Assembly (NCBI RefSeq): GCF_000973725.1
Contig: NZ_CP009621.1
Span: 4,519,001-4,583,000, forward strand
DNA length: 64,000 bases
Source of the DNA: Pontibacter korlensis
GTDB taxonomy: Bacteria; Bacteroidota; Bacteroidia; Cytophagales; Hymenobacteraceae
Direction of reading: 5' to 3'
In this document: positions 60,722-64,000 of the stretch, in pieces
How the letters are laid out: each line of letters begins with the position of its first letter
Numbering within the stretch: position 1 is the stretch's first letter
Program-made: the position numbers and the translations under genes
The notes under the pieces: generated by a model
Databases searched by the model: none
What the model saw: the letters and a program-made list of their open reading frames with translations, nothing else
What the model was told of the DNA's origin: nothing

Positions 60722-61054
60722 ATGAACCAAAATAGAATAGAGCAGCTCTTCAAGTTTCTGGAAGATGACCCGAATGATGCATTCACTTTATATGCCATTG
60801 CAACTGAATATCGCAAAGAAAACCCACAGAAAGCACTGGAATATTATGAAAAACTGCTAACTGAACACGAGAATTACGTGGGCACTTACTATCATGCTGC
60901 CAAGCTATACGAAGAGCTAGGACAAAACGATGTTGCCGAGCGCACTTACAAAAAAGGAATGCAAATCAGTCGGCAGGAAGGCAACTTACACGCTTTCTCA
61001 GAACTGCAGCAGGCTTATAATAAATTGATGGGACTGGATTACGAAGACGACTAG
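60722..61054 (+). CDS. Small TPR-repeat protein
   Basis: A 110-residue cytoplasmic protein made of tetratricopeptide-like helix pairs: D-P-N-D-A-F-T-L-Y-A-I-A-T-E-Y, then A-L-E-Y-Y-E-K-L-L, Y-V-G-T-Y-Y-H-A-A-K-L-Y-E-E-L-G, and A-E-R-T-Y-K-K-G-M. No signal peptide. Such proteins mediate protein contacts and the partner is unknown. Divergent from etfB with 66 bases between. Confidence 0.85.
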   Translation: MNQNRIEQLFKFLEDDPNDAFTLYAIATEYRKENPQKALEYYEKLLTEHENYVGTYYHAAKLYEELGQNDVAERTYKKGMQISRQEGNLHAFSELQQAYNKLMGLDYEDD

Positions 61055-61393
61055 CCGACTGCCAGTTAACCTCATACCACCTGCATCAAAAATAGTATGC
61101 ATGCAGCATATTTGCAAGCAGCATTTTATACTTGATACAGCTAAGAAGTGTTTCGTGTTTTTCTTTTAACCGCTATCATTATACGGCTCCCAAATTCCTG
61201 AACTGGAAAAGTAAGGTCTGCGGGCACGCGACAAGACTAGTAACATTGAAAAGGTCCAGTACATGCGGCTTTGGCGCATTTACTGGACCTTTTATTATCT
61301 ACAACATAAGGTACAAGAACAAGGAAATTCATACTCAAATGTAAACTACGAGCTCCCGCATGTACTAGTTCAGGTATAGAGATCGATTATGCA
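61055..61393. other. 339-bp intergenic region with nested hairpin
   Basis: No gene is supported. The main feature is the hairpin at 61249-61293. The segment AGTACATGCGG (61259-61269), part of that hairpin, is also complementary to CCGCATGTACT at 61357-61367, allowing an alternative fold. The stretch ends at copy 2 of the chimeric repeat. Confidence 0.5.
61249..61293. terminator. Nested terminator-like hairpin
   Basis: A 12-bp outer stem (AAAAGGTCCAGT at 61249-61260 with ACTGGACCTTTT at 61282-61293) encloses a 5-bp inner stem (ATGCG/CGCAT). It is about 195 bases past the TPR gene, rather far for a simple terminator. Confidence 0.6.
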
Positions 61394-61918
61394 ACTTACG
61401 AGAAAATGCCAAAGAAAGCCCTGGCACTCATATCTTTGGCAGTATAAGCGGATGTGCAGTTTTATCAGGCTCTTAAACGTAAGCTAACAGAAAGGGAAGG
61501 AGAAAGCCCTTCCCTTTCTCTTCATCTTAAAAGCCTGGACAGTACCTAGCGGCTGCCCCATCCGCAGGCATGAGTGAGTGTAGGCCCGGAAGATGAATGT
61601 TTTTTTTCCACTTAAGCCCCTTTCAGCTATGAAGAATTTACTCTGTCAGAACCTGGGCGTCGATGTGGGCAAAGACGCCCAGGATGTGGTGCGACATCCT
61701 TTCACTTTTGTTGGGTTCGGTCTTACCCTATGTTCTACCGCCTGCACTTGCCGGCTGTTACCTTTGCTGCAGCAAACATGCCCTGCACCGGGATGTGAAC
61801 GCAGCTAGTAATATAAGAAATAAGGCGGTCGGGCAGACCGTTTCAGCTTGGGAGATATACGGTCGCAGTAGCCAGGTAGCCCAAGAATCCAACCTGCTTT
61901 AGCGGTGGGAATGTCAAT
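61394..61918 (+). mobile_element. Chimeric transposon relic, copy 2 (IS110-like left end joined to IS200/IS605 tnpB 3' end)
   Basis: The 525-bp inverted copy of 11938-12503, differing by about a dozen substitutions and one deletion. A non-coding leader (61394-61592) with an 11-bp stem (GAAAGGGAAGG/CCTTCCCTTTC) precedes an ATG frame with L-G-V-D-V-G-K-D-A at about 61629-61685 (IS110-like). A second frame reads C-Y-L-C-C then H-R-D-V-N-A-A-S-N-I-R-N-K-A and ends S-N-L-L-stop near 61902, like TnpB's zinc ribbon and last RuvC motif (R-D-V-N-A-A). Copy 1 has R-D-A-S-A-A there, so this copy is closer to the ancestor. About 40 bases between AAGCCCTT direct repeats are missing. Confidence 0.65.
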
Positions 61919-62210
61919 CGCTTACTAAATCAAAAAAGCGAATCTTAGTGCTGTTCGGCACTAGCTTTAATCCCTTCGGTATGCCAGCATGAGACTCTTT
62001 CATGTGGTTCTTGTACCATGTTTTATAGCTGTCCTCGTCTTCCCAATAAGTCATCAGGTAAATTTGGTCAGGGTTATCTTGAGGAATCAGCACCTGCAGT
62101 TTTACGAATCCCTGAGCACTGTCTACAAAGTGAGGACGATTAATAAAGGCTTCTCTTACTTCGGGCGCCATATCATTGGCGATCGTAAATGTACTAACTG
62201 CTATAAACAT
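61914..62210 (-). CDS. Antibiotic biosynthesis monooxygenase (ABM)/HmoA-like protein
   Basis: A 98-residue ferredoxin-like-fold protein: M-F-I-A-V-S-T-F-T-I at the start, V-R-E-A-F-I-N-R-P-H-F-V, G-F-V-K-L-Q-V-L, L-M-T-Y-W-E-D-E-D-S-Y-K-T-W, and H-A-G-I-P-K-G-L-K-L-V-P near the end. This is the ABM/HmoA group, some members of which degrade haem. I start at the ATG at 62210 because it fits family N-termini and clears the kinase gene. The TGA stop is provided by the border of the mobile repeat, so the insertion lies exactly at the gene's 3' end. Confidence 0.82.
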   Translation of the reverse strand: MFIAVSTFTIANDMAPEVREAFINRPHFVDSAQGFVKLQVLIPQDNPDQIYLMTYWEDEDSYKTWYKNHMKESHAGIPKGLKLVPNSTKIRFFDLVSD

Positions 62211-62247
62211 AAAAAGTAAAGTATAAATCTTTTTGCAGGAGATTAGA

Positions 62248-64000
62248 CTAAAGGCAAACAGTGAACGTTGTTCCAACACCTGGTTCGCTCACCACACTGA
62301 GGCTCCCTCCCAATGCCTCCACCTGCACCTTCGACAGGTACAGGCCCAAGCCTTTTGCATCCTTGTTACCATGAAATGTGGCGTAAGGATCGAACATTTT
62401 ACCTCCGAACTTCTCCATATCGATGCCCAGGCCATTGTCAGAAACAGCAAGACACACCTGCTCCTGCTCCTGCCAGGATGATACCTCTACTACTGGCTGC
62501 CTTTCAGACGAGCGATATTTCAAAGCATTGGATAACAAGTTGTGCAGCACGCTCTCAAGGTATATTTTAGGCCCCTTTACGGTTTGTACCTTCAGGTCAG
62601 TTTTAACCTGTGCGTTTGATTCCAGTATCTGCGATTGCAGGTTCTGCAGCTCTTTCTCCACTACCTCCGAAATGCTCACCTCCTGGTGGTCTAGTTGCTG
62701 CTCTAGCTCACTTTTTAGAATCAGGTTCAAATCATCGATGGTGGCCGACATGTTCTGAATCATGTTCCGCATCAGTTCCATTACCTCCTTAGTGGTATCC
62801 GGATCAGGATTGGATTCATACAAATCATAAAGGCCAAGCATGTTGCTTAGCGGAGACCGCAGGTTATGAGAAATGATATGCGTGAAGTCCTCCAGGCGTT
62901 TGTTCTTTGTCAAGAGCTTGCTGGTCGTTTCCGAAAGATCAGTATTTAGCGCCTCCAGTTTTGCTTTTTGGTTTCGGAGCACCACCGCAATCAAGTCTTT
63001 AACCAACAGCTGCGCAATTTCTATCTCGTTTAGCGACCAGGGCTGTGATTTGCCTTTGATGATTTCTTCCCACTTTGCAAATGACTTCCGGGGGTGAACG
63101 CGCTTGGTATCTTCCTGCACTGGCTTCTCAGGATCACCTGCCCAGATACGCTTCTCCAGTATCTCCGGCTTAAAAAACAAAAGATACTCTTTATTGAACT
63201 TCGATATCTCAAGTGCTAGAAGACCAGCCGACTGTTGGCGGATGTCCGCTGCAGCATAGTATATGGTTGACAGTTCACGAGTAAAGAGTACACGTTCAGT
63301 AACATTATTTGTAAGCCAGTCTACAAGTTCTCTTAAAGCCGTTTCGCTAGGAGTATCGCCTGTAGTATACATGTTCCCGTTCAGGAACAGGGCCGCACCT
63401 GTAGCCTCTGAAAGTTCCAGCAAGCTATTCCTGTTCTTTTCAAGCCCTTCGTTTACACTATTGCTATTTACAATTCGCTCCAGCAGCTGCTCTTCAATTA
63501 CTTTATAATTCTCAAATTTACGTTGATCGCGGTATTCTTGCTGGGCCAACACTACGTTGGCAAAGGCCTGCGCAACATTGTAGCAGAGCTGACGCTTCCA
63601 GAAGTTTACGAGAACAGGAGTTTTATTCTGGCAGGCAATGATTCCCCACAGTTTGCCATTCACTAGTACCGAAAGCGAAAGCGTAGCTTGTACACCCATG
63701 TGCTGCAGGTACTCCAGGTGAATCTCGGAAGGGTTACGCAACTCTGAACGGATAATGTTAGAGGGTGAACTTGTGGTTGGGTTAAGGTACGGCACAATAT
63801 CAACAGCAACTGCCGACACATTAGCAATCTGGCGCACAGGCTTCTTCACCAAAAGCGCCCGTGCTTGCACAGGAATATCAGAGGCCGGAAAATGATGGTA
63901 CAGATAAGATTGCAAACCAGGCTTTACATTTTCAGCTATTACTTCCCCATGCCAATCCTCATCAAATCGATAGAGCATTACCTGGTCGTAGCCGATTGCC
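62248..64000 (-). CDS. Bacteriophytochrome histidine kinase (N-terminus outside window)
   Basis: The visible 583 residues start inside a phytochrome GAF domain: A-I-G-Y-D-Q-V-M-L-Y-R-F-D, then F-P-A-S-D-I-P-V-Q-A-R (the P-A-S-D-I-P bilin-pocket motif) and I-H-L-E-Y-L-Q-H-M-G-V with the conserved His. The PHY domain ends with the tongue-like H-P-R-K-S-F. The kinase follows: H-box F-T-H-I-I-S-H-N-L-R-S-P-L-S-N, N-box N-L-L-S-N-A-L-K-Y, and the G1/G2 boxes around D-N-G-L-G-I-D and G-L-G-L-Y-L-S-K. It senses red/far-red light with biliverdin if the N-terminal Cys, beyond the window, is present. No response regulator is fused. Confidence 0.93.
   Translation of the reverse strand, partial: AIGYDQVMLYRFDEDWHGEVIAENVKPGLQSYLYHHFPASDIPVQARALLVKKPVRQIANVSAVAVDIVPYLNPTTSSPSNIIRSELRNPSEIHLEYLQHMGVQATLSLSVLVNGKLWGIIACQNKTPVLVNFWKRQLCYNVAQAFANVVLAQQEYRDQRKFENYKVIEEQLLERIVNSNSVNEGLEKNRNSLLELSEATGAALFLNGNMYTTGDTPSETALRELVDWLTNNVTERVLFTRELSTIYYAAADIRQQSAGLLALEISKFNKEYLLFFKPEILEKRIWAGDPEKPVQEDTKRVHPRKSFAKWEEIIKGKSQPWSLNEIEIAQLLVKDLIAVVLRNQKAKLEALNTDLSETTSKLLTKNKRLEDFTHIISHNLRSPLSNMLGLYDLYESNPDPDTTKEVMELMRNMIQNMSATIDDLNLILKSELEQQLDHQEVSISEVVEKELQNLQSQILESNAQVKTDLKVQTVKGPKIYLESVLHNLLSNALKYRSSERQPVVEVSSWQEQEQVCLAVSDNGLGIDMEKFGGKMFDPYATFHGNKDAKGLGLYLSKVQVEALGGSLSVVSEPGVGTTFTVCL

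Noticed and set aside
61132..61344. A 70-codon plus-strand frame before repeat copy 2
   Set aside because: It runs through a terminator-like hairpin, has no motif and lies in otherwise unconstrained intergenic sequence.

Overview
The window looks like chromosomal DNA of a gliding Bacteroidota, most likely a Cytophagales member close to Pontibacter/Hymenobacter. The grounds are the gliding genes gldA, gldF, gldG and gldC, Bacteroidota-type promoters (TTTG, 19 bases, TAnnTTTG), many lipoprotein signal peptides, sparse Shine-Dalgarno sequences and mid-range G+C. I assign the genus from gene content only. Both edges cut genes: a CheW gene at the left and a bacteriophytochrome histidine kinase at the right. 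I found no tRNA, rRNA, CRISPR array or prophage.

Layout. 0-6.3 kb: a minus-strand sensory operon of a ParA-like ATPase, a 1505-residue soluble chemoreceptor with a long HAMP array, and CheW, then a SixA-type phosphatase. 6.4-19.1 kb: housekeeping genes (topA, a THUMP methyltransferase, murB), lipoproteins, a YihY protein, a nitroreductase pseudogene, a DinB protein, and a LysR regulator beside a threonine-synthase-like enzyme. 19.2-20.0 kb: no intact gene. 20-27 kb: lipoproteins, a GuaD-type deaminase, ffh, a GT4 glycosyltransferase and an acyl-CoA ligase. 27.1-36.7 kb: a surface-glycan locus with a full set of pseudaminic acid genes (pseB, pseC, pseF, a pseG-pseH fusion, pseI), a candidate glycosyltransferase, a Wzx-like flippase and a DegT aminotransferase. 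Most of the pse genes are much richer in G+C than their flanks.

36.8-48.7 kb: ftsE, a transaldolase-like aldolase, the SRP RNA gene (ffs) with a textbook promoter, two tandem DUF421 proteins carrying zinc ribbons, guaA, a TPR/periplasmic-binding protein, hemL, dcd, gldC and a lipoprotein of the endonuclease/exonuclease/phosphatase fold. 48.7-61 kb: dnaN, the Gld ABC transporter (gldA, gldF, gldG), two short-chain dehydrogenases, an MlaE/MlaF-like pair, a nucleoside transporter, a bifunctional-nuclease-family protein, etfA/etfB and a small TPR protein.

The most unusual item is a chimeric dispersed repeat present twice in inverted orientation (11938-12503 and 61394-61918). One end looks like the left end and first codons of an IS110-family transposase. 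The other looks like the last codons of tnpB plus the right end of an IS200/IS605 element. In both families these are the ends known to encode guide RNAs (bridge RNA and omega/reRNA), while both protein cores are missing. Other leads are the ParA-chemoreceptor pairing, a frame-independent over-used motif AAGTATA, and very long perfect palindromes serving as terminators.
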